Source: an uncultured Duncaniella sp. (GTDB lineage Bacteria > Bacteroidota > Bacteroidia > Bacteroidales > Muribaculaceae). From it: a stretch of DNA of 64,000 nt. The notes beneath the pieces are model-generated. The model was not told where the DNA came from. It was given only the letters and a program-made list of their open reading frames with translations, and ran no database searches. Positions within the stretch are counted from its first letter, which is position 1, and each line of letters begins with the position of its first letter. The translations under genes were made by a program, and so were the position numbers. The DNA lies in assembly GCA_910584825.1 (NCBI GenBank), contig CAJUCI010000011.1:1-64000 (forward strand), written 5' to 3'. This document shows, piece by piece, positions 41,535-49,416 of the stretch.

Positions 41535-41673
41535 AATCAAAGAAAGGGACAAAAAGACATAAGGGACAAAAGCGACATAAGAAATATATTATCTTGATAA
41601 TCAATGATTATTTGAAGAATAATAAACTTATGTCGCTTTTGTCCCTTATGTCTTTTTGTCCCTTTCTTTGATT
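41535..41673. repeat. Palindromic GACAwAAG element, copy D (47-bp perfect arms)
   Basis: Arms 41535-41581 and 41627-41673 are perfect 47-nt inverted copies. GACA starts are spaced 8, 9 and 9 nt as in the other copies. The 45-nt loop contains TCAATGATTATT (41601-41612) as in copy C. It lies between converging aldo/keto reductase and def genes. Confidence 0.9.
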
Positions 41674-41715
41674 AAGACTCGCCCCTTGACTCTATTCTCT
41701 TGACTTTCTCGACTT

Positions 41716-41730
41716 TTGACTTTCTAAACT
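41716..41730. repeat. GACTTTCT-family arm
   Basis: TTGACTTTCTAAACT is identical to 35959-35973. Two more TTGACT words precede it (41686 and 41700 on), so this looks like a solitary or tandem arm of the second repeat family, next to palindrome D. Confidence 0.5.
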
Positions 41731-41736
41731 ATAAAC

Positions 41737-42309
41737 TCATCTTCTACCCTTTTGGGAGGGGGCGTATTTGACGGGATAGTCGCAACGGGTGCGGCCATTG
41801 ATGATGTTGTTGAGTTTGCCCTTTATGAGCTGACGGCGTATCATGGATATGTGGTCGATGTAGAGATGGCCGTCGAGGTGGTCACACTCGTGCTGCACGA
41901 TGCGCGCGAGGAAGCCTGAGATTTCCTCCTCGTGCTCCTCGAAGTTCTCATCCTGCCAGCGCAGCATGATATGCTCCACGCGGGGCACGTTCTCCGACAG
42001 TCCGGGCAGACTGAGGCATCCCTCCGAGCGGGTGACGGTGTCGCCGTCGAGCACCTCCACTTCGGGGTTGATGAGCACAAACTTGCGACCCTCGCATTCG
42101 GGGAAAGAGTCCTTGACAGGGTCGGCGTCGATTACAACGATGCGCTCGGCAAGTCCCACCTGGGGGCCGGCAAGTCCGACGCCTTCGCTGGCATACATGG
42201 TTGTGAACATGTTTTCGACAAGTTCCTTGAGCCCTTCGCGTGAAGGCTCAACGTCGGCACACTCGCGGCGGAGCACCGGGTGGCCGTAAAGATATACTGG
42301 TAGACGCAT
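41737..42309 (-). CDS. def: Peptide deformylase
   Basis: A 190-residue metalloenzyme that removes the N-formyl group from new proteins. The three motifs are present: EGVGLAGPQVG (about 41-51), EGCLSLPG with the metal Cys, and QHECDHLDG with the two metal His and catalytic Glu. The C-terminus is basic (KYAPSQKGRR). The second motif-I residue pair AG in place of AA is a common variant. It is 5 nt downstream of ruvX in one operon. Confidence 0.97.
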   Translation of the reverse strand: MRLPVYLYGHPVLRRECADVEPSREGLKELVENMFTTMYASEGVGLAGPQVGLAERIVVIDADPVKDSFPECEGRKFVLINPEVEVLDGDTVTRSEGCLSLPGLSENVPRVEHIMLRWQDENFEEHEEEISGFLARIVQHECDHLDGHLYIDHISMIRRQLIKGKLNNIINGRTRCDYPVKYAPSQKGRR

Positions 42310-42314
42310 TTCGG

Positions 42315-42731
42315 TCAGTTACTATTTGATGAAAGGTATGAGTTGAGGATGATGACGGCGGCCATGCGGTCGATGGCACCTTTGTTTTGTCGGTCAGTCT
42401 TTTTGTAGCCCGCGTCGAGCATGGCGCGGTGGGCGAGGGTGGAGGTGAAGCGTTCGTCCCACATCGTGAACTTCATGTCGGGAAACGTCTTGCGCAGCAT
42501 CCCGAGGGCCGGGGTGATGTAGCGCATGGAGTCGGACGGCTCGCCGCGCATGGTGGTGGGCTTGCCCATCACTATCTCGTCGACGGTCTCGTGTGCGAGA
42601 TAGTCCTTGAGCCAGTCCTTGAGCTTGGGGGTGTCGACGGTGGCGAGGGCCGTGGCCACGATGCGCAGGGGGTCGGTCACCGCGAGCCCGCAGCGACGAC
42701 GTCCGTAGTCTATGGCCAGTATCCGTCCCAT
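42315..42731 (-). CDS. ruvX: Holliday junction resolvase-like RuvX (YqgF)
   Basis: A 138-residue RNase H-fold nuclease homologue. MGRILAIDYGRRRCGLAVTD gives the first catalytic Asp. VMGKPTTMRGEP, WDERFTST and the terminal KGAIDRMAAVIILNSYL supply the remaining acidic positions. In bacteria YqgF works in pre-16S rRNA 5'-end maturation. It forms an operon with def (5-nt gap) under the consensus promoter at 42780-42810. Confidence 0.95.
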   Translation of the reverse strand: MGRILAIDYGRRRCGLAVTDPLRIVATALATVDTPKLKDWLKDYLAHETVDEIVMGKPTTMRGEPSDSMRYITPALGMLRKTFPDMKFTMWDERFTSTLAHRAMLDAGYKKTDRQNKGAIDRMAAVIILNSYLSSNSN

Positions 42732-42779
42732 ATCAGTCGTGAAGTTCCGTCACACAAAAAGAATGAATATTCGCGCCTG

Positions 42780-42810
42780 CAAAGTTACGCAAATATTCAT
42801 TCATAAACAA
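42780..42810 (-). promoter_or_regulatory. Promoter of ruvX-def
   Basis: Minus strand: TTG (42808-42810), 20 nt, TAACTTTG (42780-42787). The ATG is about 48 nt below. The GAATATT word recurs on both sides (GAATATTCATTC). Confidence 0.8.
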
Positions 42811-42826
42811 TATCGCAGTCACACCT

Positions 42827-43939
42827 TTATGCCTCGGCCACGGCTGAGTCAAGCGAGGTGAGGGCGTAGACATACGCTCCGGCCGAGATGGCACGCGATG
42901 CGCCGAGGCGCGACATGATGATGCCTGTGCGCTTCATCGTGTCATATATGACGGTCCTGTCAGTGCCGTAGACAGGTATCTCCTTAGGCTCGCCTACAAC
43001 GAATTTTGCAAACTCCAGCTCGTCGTCGAGGTCGAAGACGCGGGGCTGTACGCGGTTGACGCTCTCGCCCGTGACGGTGAGCAGCGTAGAGCGCATCTCG
43101 CGCAGGAGGGCGGGTTTGATATATTTCATCGCGCCCGTGAGTCCGCCCCCTATCACCACGAGCGAGTCGGTGAGCGTGACGGCTGTGGCGAATGCATCGC
43201 CGGCAATCTCGCCAAACAGTTCAAACGACCTGCGGGCGGCCTCGGGGTCGCCGGGCTTCTCCCCCTCGGCTATCAGGAAGATGTCATAGGGGGTGAGGTC
43301 GGTCGACTCCACGCCTGTCAGGCGTGCGTATTCGCGCTTGATGGCACGGATTGACGCGCCCTCCTCGATGATGATTTCGGGGACGCGCTTGTTGCGGAGG
43401 CAGAATGTCTCGACACACGAGTTGTTGCCGAGGTTGAGCATGCCGTTAATCACCGAGCCTATGCCGAGCCCGGTGCCGAAAGTGTAGCCGAGCAGGTTGC
43501 GGTACTGGTGCTTGCCGCCGAGTTGGCGTATGCGGTCGTTGATGTCGCATAGTGCTCCGACAGTGGCCTCGCCGAAGGCAAAGAGGTCGCCGTCATTGTT
43601 GATGAACACCGGGATGCCGAACTTCTCCTGCAGGAACGGCCCGAGGGCCACGCCGTCGCGAAACGACGGGAAGTTGGGCAGATAGCCGCCGATGATGCCG
43701 TTGGGATAGTCGGCGGGGCCGGGGAATGCAAAGCTGATGGCTACGGGCTTTTCGTCGAGCCTGTCGATTATCTCACGGAATCCCTTGACCATCGTGCCGA
43801 GACACAGGTCAAGGTCGTGGGCGTTGGAGGGATAGGTGATTGATTCGGTGATGAATTCGCATCCGCGCATGGCTCCGAACACGAAGTTGGTGCCGCCCGC
43901 ATCAAGCGTGATGACTATGCGATTGTCGTGACGATACAT
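42827..43939 (-). CDS. ROK-family sugar kinase
   Basis: A 370-residue actin-like ATPase of the ROK group. The phosphate-1 motif LDAGGTNFVFGAM is near residues 12-24. The catalytic Asp lies in INNDGDLFAFGE, and phosphate-2 is GYTFGTGLGIG. Adenosine-site glycine sequence VVIGGGLTGA is present. The ROK zinc motif CxCGxxGCxE is absent; SCVETFCLRNKR stands at that position, so the zinc site is degenerate. It could be a glucokinase, fructokinase or another hexose kinase. Without a DNA-binding N-terminus it is not a regulator. It follows the GH51 gene by 31 nt and probably shares its transcript. Confidence 0.85.
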   Translation of the reverse strand: MYRHDNRIVITLDAGGTNFVFGAMRGCEFITESITYPSNAHDLDLCLGTMVKGFREIIDRLDEKPVAISFAFPGPADYPNGIIGGYLPNFPSFRDGVALGPFLQEKFGIPVFINNDGDLFAFGEATVGALCDINDRIRQLGGKHQYRNLLGYTFGTGLGIGSVINGMLNLGNNSCVETFCLRNKRVPEIIIEEGASIRAIKREYARLTGVESTDLTPYDIFLIAEGEKPGDPEAARRSFELFGEIAGDAFATAVTLTDSLVVIGGGLTGAMKYIKPALLREMRSTLLTVTGESVNRVQPRVFDLDDELEFAKFVVGEPKEIPVYGTDRTVIYDTMKRTGIIMSRLGASRAISAGAYVYALTSLDSAVAEA

Positions 43940-43970
43940 TTTGGTAAAACTTGGTGTGGTCGCTGTTATG

Positions 43971-45527
43971 TCAGAGTTTGATTTTCAGGCTTACGATTGA
44001 CTTGGCGGGGAGGTTGACACTGAGGTTGCCCTTGGATGCCTTGAAGCCGTCAAACGGCATGAGTATCACCTTCTCGGCCCGGCCGAAGTCGTTGTAGTCG
44101 TCGATATTTTTGGCGGTGAGTATCTCACCCTCCACCATGTCCTTCTTGATGTCGGCCAGGGGGATGGTCACGTCGGCGGGATTGTCGAGGTCGATGTTGG
44201 TGAGGGTGACGTTGAGATAGCCGTCCTTGGTCGATGCGGTCGCGCTCACTGTTGGCACGGTGCGTCCGTCACGCACGGTGCGTGTGGTGGTCTCGACGTC
44301 GAGGGGCACCACTGTGGCGTCCTGATGGGGGGCATACATCTTGAATACGTAATATGTGGGGGTTAGCACCATCTTGTCGTCCTTGGTGAGCACCATCGAC
44401 TGCAGCACGTTGGCTATCTGGGCGATGTTGGTCATCTTCACGCGGTCAGTGTGGCGGTGGAATGCGTTGAGGCTGAGGGCGGCCACCATAGCGTCGCGCA
44501 TGGTGTTCTGCTGGAAGAGGTGGCCGGGGTTGGTGCCCGGCTCGGTGTCCCACCATGTGCCCCATTCGTCGACGATGAGTGCCACTTTCTTGTCGGGGTC
44601 ATAGCCGTTCATGATTGAGTCGTGACGGTTGATTACGTCCTCGATTTCAAGGCATTTTCCGAGGGTCCAGTAATAGTCGTCGTTGTCAAAGACGGTGGCC
44701 GCACCCTTGCTGCCGTTCCATCCCTTGACGGTGTAGTAGTGGAGCGAGAGGCCCTTCATATGGTCTTTGGCCTTCTTCATCAGCACGTCGGTCCATTTGT
44801 AGTCATAGTCGCTCGCGCCCGAGGCGATTTTATAGAGCTTGTTGCCGTCAAACTCACGGCAGTATGTCTGATAGCGGCGATAGGCTCCGGCATAATCTTC
44901 GGGGGTGAAGTTGCCGCCGCAACCCCAGCTCTCGTTGCCCACGCCGAGATATTTGAGCTTCCACGGCTTCTCGCGGCCGTTCTCTTTGCGCTTGCGGGCC
45001 ATAGGGCCGTTTTCGGCGGTGATGTATTCGACCCACTTGGCGAGCTCCTCGACGGTGCCGCTACCCACGTTGCCGCTCAGGTAAGGTTCGCAGCCTATTA
45101 ACTCGCAGAGATTGAAGAACTCGTGGGTGCCGAAGCTGTTGTCCTCGACGGTGCCACCCCAGTTGTTGTTGACCATGACGGGGCGGTTCTCCTTGGGGCC
45201 GATGCCGTCGGTCCAGTGATACTCGTCGGCAAAGCATCCGCCCGGCCAGCGCATTACGGGCACTTTGAGGTCTTTGAGTGCCTGGAGCACATCGTTGCGA
45301 TAGCCCGAGGTGTTGGGGATGGGGGAGTCTTCGCCTACCCACAGGCCGCCGTAGATGCATGAGCCGAGATGCTCGGCAAACTGGCCGTAGATTTCGGCCG
45401 GGATGGTGACGGTGGAGTCGATGGCGTTGATGTCAAGGCGCACAGTGGCCTTTTCGGTGGCTGCTGATACCATCGCCGGCGACAGCAATGATGCGGCGGC
45501 GAGTATGGAGCAAGTCAGGTGTTTCAT
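43971..45527 (-). CDS. GH51 alpha-L-arabinofuranosidase (short form)
   Basis: A 518-residue exported hydrolase with signal peptide (about 1-22). The (beta/alpha)8 domain has the family start IYGQFAEHLGSCIYGGLWVG, the acid/base Glu in GVGNESWGCGG (about residue 200) and the nucleophile Glu in LIVDEWGTWWD (about residue 312). A C-terminal beta-domain follows. It releases arabinofuranose from arabinan or arabinoxylan oligosaccharides, probably in the periplasm. It sits between a second, longer GH51 gene upstream and the ROK kinase downstream. Confidence 0.94.
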   Translation of the reverse strand: MKHLTCSILAAASLLSPAMVSAATEKATVRLDINAIDSTVTIPAEIYGQFAEHLGSCIYGGLWVGEDSPIPNTSGYRNDVLQALKDLKVPVMRWPGGCFADEYHWTDGIGPKENRPVMVNNNWGGTVEDNSFGTHEFFNLCELIGCEPYLSGNVGSGTVEELAKWVEYITAENGPMARKRKENGREKPWKLKYLGVGNESWGCGGNFTPEDYAGAYRRYQTYCREFDGNKLYKIASGASDYDYKWTDVLMKKAKDHMKGLSLHYYTVKGWNGSKGAATVFDNDDYYWTLGKCLEIEDVINRHDSIMNGYDPDKKVALIVDEWGTWWDTEPGTNPGHLFQQNTMRDAMVAALSLNAFHRHTDRVKMTNIAQIANVLQSMVLTKDDKMVLTPTYYVFKMYAPHQDATVVPLDVETTTRTVRDGRTVPTVSATASTKDGYLNVTLTNIDLDNPADVTIPLADIKKDMVEGEILTAKNIDDYNDFGRAEKVILMPFDGFKASKGNLSVNLPAKSIVSLKIKL

Positions 45528-45569
45528 GAATGGTCAGATATTATTGGGTTATAGATAGTTATGAGAATT

Positions 45570-45722
45570 GTAGGAGCGACGGCTTTAGCCGTCGATATGG
45601 AGCTACGTATCAGAAAAGGGAAAAGGGGATACAAAAGGACAAAAGTGACAAAATAAACATAAGTGATTAATTATAAGTTAGTTTTGTCGTGTCATATCGA
45701 CGGCTAAAGCCGTCGCTCCTAC
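45570..45722. repeat. Composite REP-like palindrome around a degenerate GACAwAAG core
   Basis: GTAGGAGCGACGGC...(30 nt, 45570-45599) and its perfect inverted copy (45693-45722) form outer arms. Each arm is itself a hairpin (CGACGGC/GCCGTCG). The core (about 45611-45690) holds TACA/GACA/GACA starts spaced 8 and 9 nt, with a decayed opposite arm. It lies between the two GH51 genes and appears to combine two repeat families. Confidence 0.8.
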
Positions 45723-45769
45723 GGGGCTGTAATTGTCAGCCCACGGTTAAAAATCAGAAACTTAAATTC

Positions 45770-47758
45770 TTAATTTTTAATTTCCATCTTAAAGATGGAA
45801 AAGCTTTTTGCCGGGATGGTGACGTTGACCGTGTTGCTCTCGGGGGCGGGGAGGGGAGTCTCTACAGGGCGGACACGCTCGGTGAGGCCCTTGACATTGT
45901 CGGCGTCGGGGTCGGCTGACGACAGGGTTATGGCGCGCCCGTCGCCGAGCGATGTGCCTTTTTTCATGCGGTCAAAACGCAGGGTGATGTCGCGGGGCGC
46001 GTCGGACGTGTTGGCCACCTTGACGATATATTCCCCCTTGGTGTCGTCGATGACCGCCGAGGCGTAAAGGCCGTTCTGCCCCTCGGCACCGGTCACAGCC
46101 TTGCCGTCGAGGGTGAGGGGCAGCACCCGTGTGCCCTTGTTGGTGGCATAGAGCTGCTGCACATAGTAGCTTGCGGTGGGCACTGAGCGGAGGTTGTCAA
46201 ACCATATCAGGTCGGGCCGCCACTGCCACCCCTCGACATGGGCGAAGAGCGGGGCATAGGTGGCCATATGCACGATGTCAGCGTTGCGTTCCAGGCCGGT
46301 CATGAAGGCTGCCTCCATGAGGGCGGCGTTGAAATGGTTGTACTTCTTCCCTTTGCCGTGGCAGGCGTATTCTCCGGCAAACACCTTTGGCCCTTTGCGG
46401 TCGTAGGAGTCATAGCGGGTGGCTCCGTTGAGGAAAAAGTTTTCGTCGGCATAGAAATGCTCGTCCACAAGGTCGGCCTTGAGCGACTTCATTTCGGGCC
46501 ACAGGTAGTCAAACTTGTCGCCTGAGGGGCCGGGGCCTGACGAGCCTACAATCTTGATTTCGGGATGGGCCTTGCGGATGGCGTCGATGAACGGGCGCAG
46601 ACGCACACCGTACTCCGGCCCCCACTGCTCGTTGCCTATGGCGATGAATTTCAGCCCGAACGGCTCGGGGTGGCCCATTTCGGCGCGCAGTGCGCCCCAC
46701 TCGGTGGTGGTGTCGCCGTTGGCAAACTCTATGAGGTCAAGCGCGTCGTCGATATACGGCTGCAGGGAGTCGACAGGCACGTGCGCGCTCTCGTCGTTAT
46801 TCTGATACTGGCATGCGAGACCTACACTGAGCACCGGCAGAGGCTCGGCCCCGATTTCCTCCGACAGCAGGAAATATTCGTAAAATCCGAGTCCGTAGCT
46901 CTGATAATAGTCGGGATAGAAGCGGTGGCGGAATGTGTAGTGCCAGCGGTTCTCGTTGAGCGGACGGTTCTCCACGGGGCCTACCGAGTTTTTCCACTGA
47001 TAGCGGGTGGGCAGGTCGGTGCCCTCCACGATACATCCGCCGGGGAAGCGGAACACACCCGGCTTGAGGTCGGCCAGCTTTTGGGCGAGGTCGCGGCGCA
47101 GACCGTTCTCATGTCCGCGCCAGGTGTCGGCGGGGAAGAGCGAGATGTGCTCGAGGTCGCAGCCCGTGCGTGAGTCGAGGAATATGCGCAGCTTGCCTTT
47201 CTCAACGGTCTCGCTCGGGCGCAGCGATGCGGTATATCTGGTCCAGTCTGCCTTGTCGATTTCTACCGTCGCGCGGGCCATCACCTGGGTCTCGCCTTCG
47301 GATGCCGGGTCGATGAGTTCGACTATGATTTTTGAATCCTTGCCCCCGTCGGCCGGACGTGCCCATAGGCTGAAACGGTAGCCCTCGCCCTTGCTGAACG
47401 ACACGCCGAAATATCCCTCGTTGGTCAGCCCCGAGGCCTTGTCGCGATGGCCCACGGGCATGAGGGTGACATAATGCGGATTTCGCTCAAAGGGGCCGTC
47501 GGTCTTGACCGTGACGTTGCCGAAGCTCTCCCATCCCATCAGAGGGTTGGGGAACTCAAAGGAGCGGTTCTTGACCTTCTCGGCATACAGTCCGCCGTCG
47601 GCGGCATAGTTTATGTCCTCAAAAAACAGTCCGTACATCGTCGGCTGCACCTCTGCGCCGGGGCGGTCGGTGCGTATCACCAGCTCGTCAGCTGCCACGA
47701 CAGTCCCGGCGGTGAGGGCTGATGCGATAATAGAAATGATGAATGGTCTGATACTCAT
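45770..47758 (-). CDS. GH51 alpha-L-arabinofuranosidase (long form)
   Basis: A 662-residue exported GH51 enzyme with signal peptide (about 1-22). After the start MYGLFFEDINYAADGGLYAE comes a carbohydrate-binding-like beta-insert (about 55-215). The catalytic barrel has acid/base Glu in FIAIGNEQWGPEYG and nucleophile Glu in VFAGEYACHG. The C-terminal beta-sandwich starts near 560. It resembles plant- and Bacteroides-type arabinofuranosidases acting on arabinan side chains of pectin. A -7 box TATCTTTG is at 47797-47804. The gap to the next GH51 gene is filled by the composite palindrome. Confidence 0.94.
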   Translation of the reverse strand: MSIRPFIISIIASALTAGTVVAADELVIRTDRPGAEVQPTMYGLFFEDINYAADGGLYAEKVKNRSFEFPNPLMGWESFGNVTVKTDGPFERNPHYVTLMPVGHRDKASGLTNEGYFGVSFSKGEGYRFSLWARPADGGKDSKIIVELIDPASEGETQVMARATVEIDKADWTRYTASLRPSETVEKGKLRIFLDSRTGCDLEHISLFPADTWRGHENGLRRDLAQKLADLKPGVFRFPGGCIVEGTDLPTRYQWKNSVGPVENRPLNENRWHYTFRHRFYPDYYQSYGLGFYEYFLLSEEIGAEPLPVLSVGLACQYQNNDESAHVPVDSLQPYIDDALDLIEFANGDTTTEWGALRAEMGHPEPFGLKFIAIGNEQWGPEYGVRLRPFIDAIRKAHPEIKIVGSSGPGPSGDKFDYLWPEMKSLKADLVDEHFYADENFFLNGATRYDSYDRKGPKVFAGEYACHGKGKKYNHFNAALMEAAFMTGLERNADIVHMATYAPLFAHVEGWQWRPDLIWFDNLRSVPTASYYVQQLYATNKGTRVLPLTLDGKAVTGAEGQNGLYASAVIDDTKGEYIVKVANTSDAPRDITLRFDRMKKGTSLGDGRAITLSSADPDADNVKGLTERVRPVETPLPAPESNTVNVTIPAKSFSIFKMEIKN

Positions 47759-47796
47759 GATATGAATTCAGGTAAAGTCTGTGTAAAGATTATGTG

Positions 47797-47804
47797 CAAA
47801 GATA
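47797..47804 (-). promoter_or_regulatory. -7 element for the GH51 genes
   Basis: TATCTTTG on the minus strand, 38 nt before the ATG at 47758. No exact -33 TTG. Further upstream AAAATGTAAC occurs twice (about 47885-47914), possibly regulator sites. Confidence 0.5.
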
Positions 47805-47931
47805 ATAAAATAGTCGGTAAAACCATGTGCCGGTATCGATTAAATATAGGGCATATTTGTGTCAACACGTCGCAATATTGTGATAAAATGTAACTACCTC
47901 GTGAAAAAATGTAACCATGACATAAAAAGCA

Positions 47932-47969
47932 CGGTTGTGAACACTGAAAAATCCGGTGCCTCACAACCG
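47932..47969 (-). terminator. Terminator of the RND operon
   Basis: CGGTTGTGA (47932-47940) pairs with TCACAACCG (47961-47969). On the minus strand the stem is followed by TGCTTTTTATG. It closes the efflux operon ending at 48010. Confidence 0.75.
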
Positions 47970-48009
47970 CGCCCTTGTGCTCCTGTCGCTTGATTGTTAT
48001 GTCGGGGTG

Positions 48010-49416
48010 TTATTGTTGCGGTTTTGTGTTGCGGTTGATTTCGCCGGTGCTCCAGCCGCCGCCGAGCACTTTGTAGAGATTGATGATGGCGAGGTATTCG
48101 TCGCGGAGGGCGTTGCTCACCCCTATCTGGGCGTCGAAGTAGCGTCGCTGGGCATCGAGCACGTCGATGTAGTTGAGCGAACCGGCGCGATATTGCAGAT
48201 GGGCCAGCTGGACATATTTTACAGTGGCGTCGCGCAACTCCACACGCAGACGGCTCGTCTCACGCACGCGGCGATAGGTGTCGATGGCGGTGTTGACCTC
48301 GGTGAAGGCTGTTATGACCGCTTTCTCGTAGTCATAGCGGGCCTGGTCATAGGCCGCGATGGATGCCTGGTATTTGCGCTTCTTGCGCCCGAAGTCAAAG
48401 ATGGTGCCGGTGATGGTGCCGATGGTGTAGGTGAAGGGTGAGGCGAAGAATTTCGACAGCTCGTCGTTCTCAAATCCCGGGGTGAAGGTCAGCCGCAGGT
48501 TGGGAAAACGGTTGGCGTAAGTCATGCCTACGTTGGCCATTGCGGCCGAGAGGCGCAGCTCGGCGGCACGCAGGTCGGGGCGACGCTCGAGCAGCGAGGA
48601 GGGGAGACCGGAGGGGAGGCTCTCGGGGAGGCTGACGTTGAGCGTGAGCTTGTCGCGCTCGATTATGTCGCGCGGATATTCCCCCATGAGCATGGTGAGT
48701 GCGTTGCGCGCCACGGTAATCTGACGCTCGAGGTTGGGCACGAGTGCGGCGGTTGAGGCATATTCCACTTTGGCCTGCTGATAGACCGTCTCGGAGGTTA
48801 GTCCTCCCTCGAAGCGTATGCGGGCCTGTTCGAGCGACTGTTCGCGCGTGGTGAGGGTCTGACGCACGATGGCCAGCTCATTGTCGAGCGCGATGAGGCG
48901 GAAGTAGGCTGTGGCCACGTCGGCCACGAGTGTCATGCGCATGGCGCGGAGGTCCTCGACCGAGGCGGCGAAGTTGGCGGCTCCGTTCTTTTTGGCCCAT
49001 GAGAGCGACCCCCATAGGTTGACCTCCCAGTTTACGGTGAGCTTGAGGTCATATTCGTGGTCCTTGGTCGTGCCTGTGCCGCCGTAGTTGTTTGTCTCGT
49101 AGCTTGAGCCGACGAGGCCGTTGATTTCGGGGAAGAGATTGGCCTTGGCCACGCCGAGCAGGGCGCGTGACTCCTCGACACGGGCGGCAGCCTTGAGCAG
49201 GTCGCGGTTGTTGTCGAGCGTGCGCCGTATGATGCGGCAGAGGGTGGAGTCGGCGTAGAATTCCCACCATGTCAGGTCGGCGATGGATGCGGAGTCAGCT
49301 CCGAGTCCCGGCACGTATGTCTCGGGCATGGAGGTGTCGGCCGGGGTGAGATTCTTGACCCCTGAGCATGAGGTGAGCGCGATGATGGCGGCTAATATGA
49401 CGAATATCCTTTTCAT
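48010..49416 (-). CDS. Outer-membrane efflux lipoprotein (NodT/OprM family)
   Basis: A 468-residue TolC-fold outer-membrane channel. Lipobox LTSC lies near residue 18. Two repeats of the coiled-coil/beta architecture are visible, with DLTWWEFYADSTLCRIIRRT and NNRDLLKAAARVEESRALLG in the first. The second includes RRPDLRAAELRLSAAMANVG and NRFPNLRLTF. It forms the exit duct of the tripartite pump encoded upstream. Its ATG overlaps the end of the pump gene by 4 nt (stop at 49413). Confidence 0.94.
   Translation of the reverse strand: MKRIFVILAAIIALTSCSGVKNLTPADTSMPETYVPGLGADSASIADLTWWEFYADSTLCRIIRRTLDNNRDLLKAAARVEESRALLGVAKANLFPEINGLVGSSYETNNYGGTGTTKDHEYDLKLTVNWEVNLWGSLSWAKKNGAANFAASVEDLRAMRMTLVADVATAYFRLIALDNELAIVRQTLTTREQSLEQARIRFEGGLTSETVYQQAKVEYASTAALVPNLERQITVARNALTMLMGEYPRDIIERDKLTLNVSLPESLPSGLPSSLLERRPDLRAAELRLSAAMANVGMTYANRFPNLRLTFTPGFENDELSKFFASPFTYTIGTITGTIFDFGRKKRKYQASIAAYDQARYDYEKAVITAFTEVNTAIDTYRRVRETSRLRVELRDATVKYVQLAHLQYRAGSLNYIDVLDAQRRYFDAQIGVSNALRDEYLAIINLYKVLGGGWSTGEINRNTKPQQ

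Noticed and set aside
46565..47173. 202-codon plus-strand ORF inside the GH51 gene
   Set aside because: Antisense to clear GH51 catalytic motifs; no features of its own.
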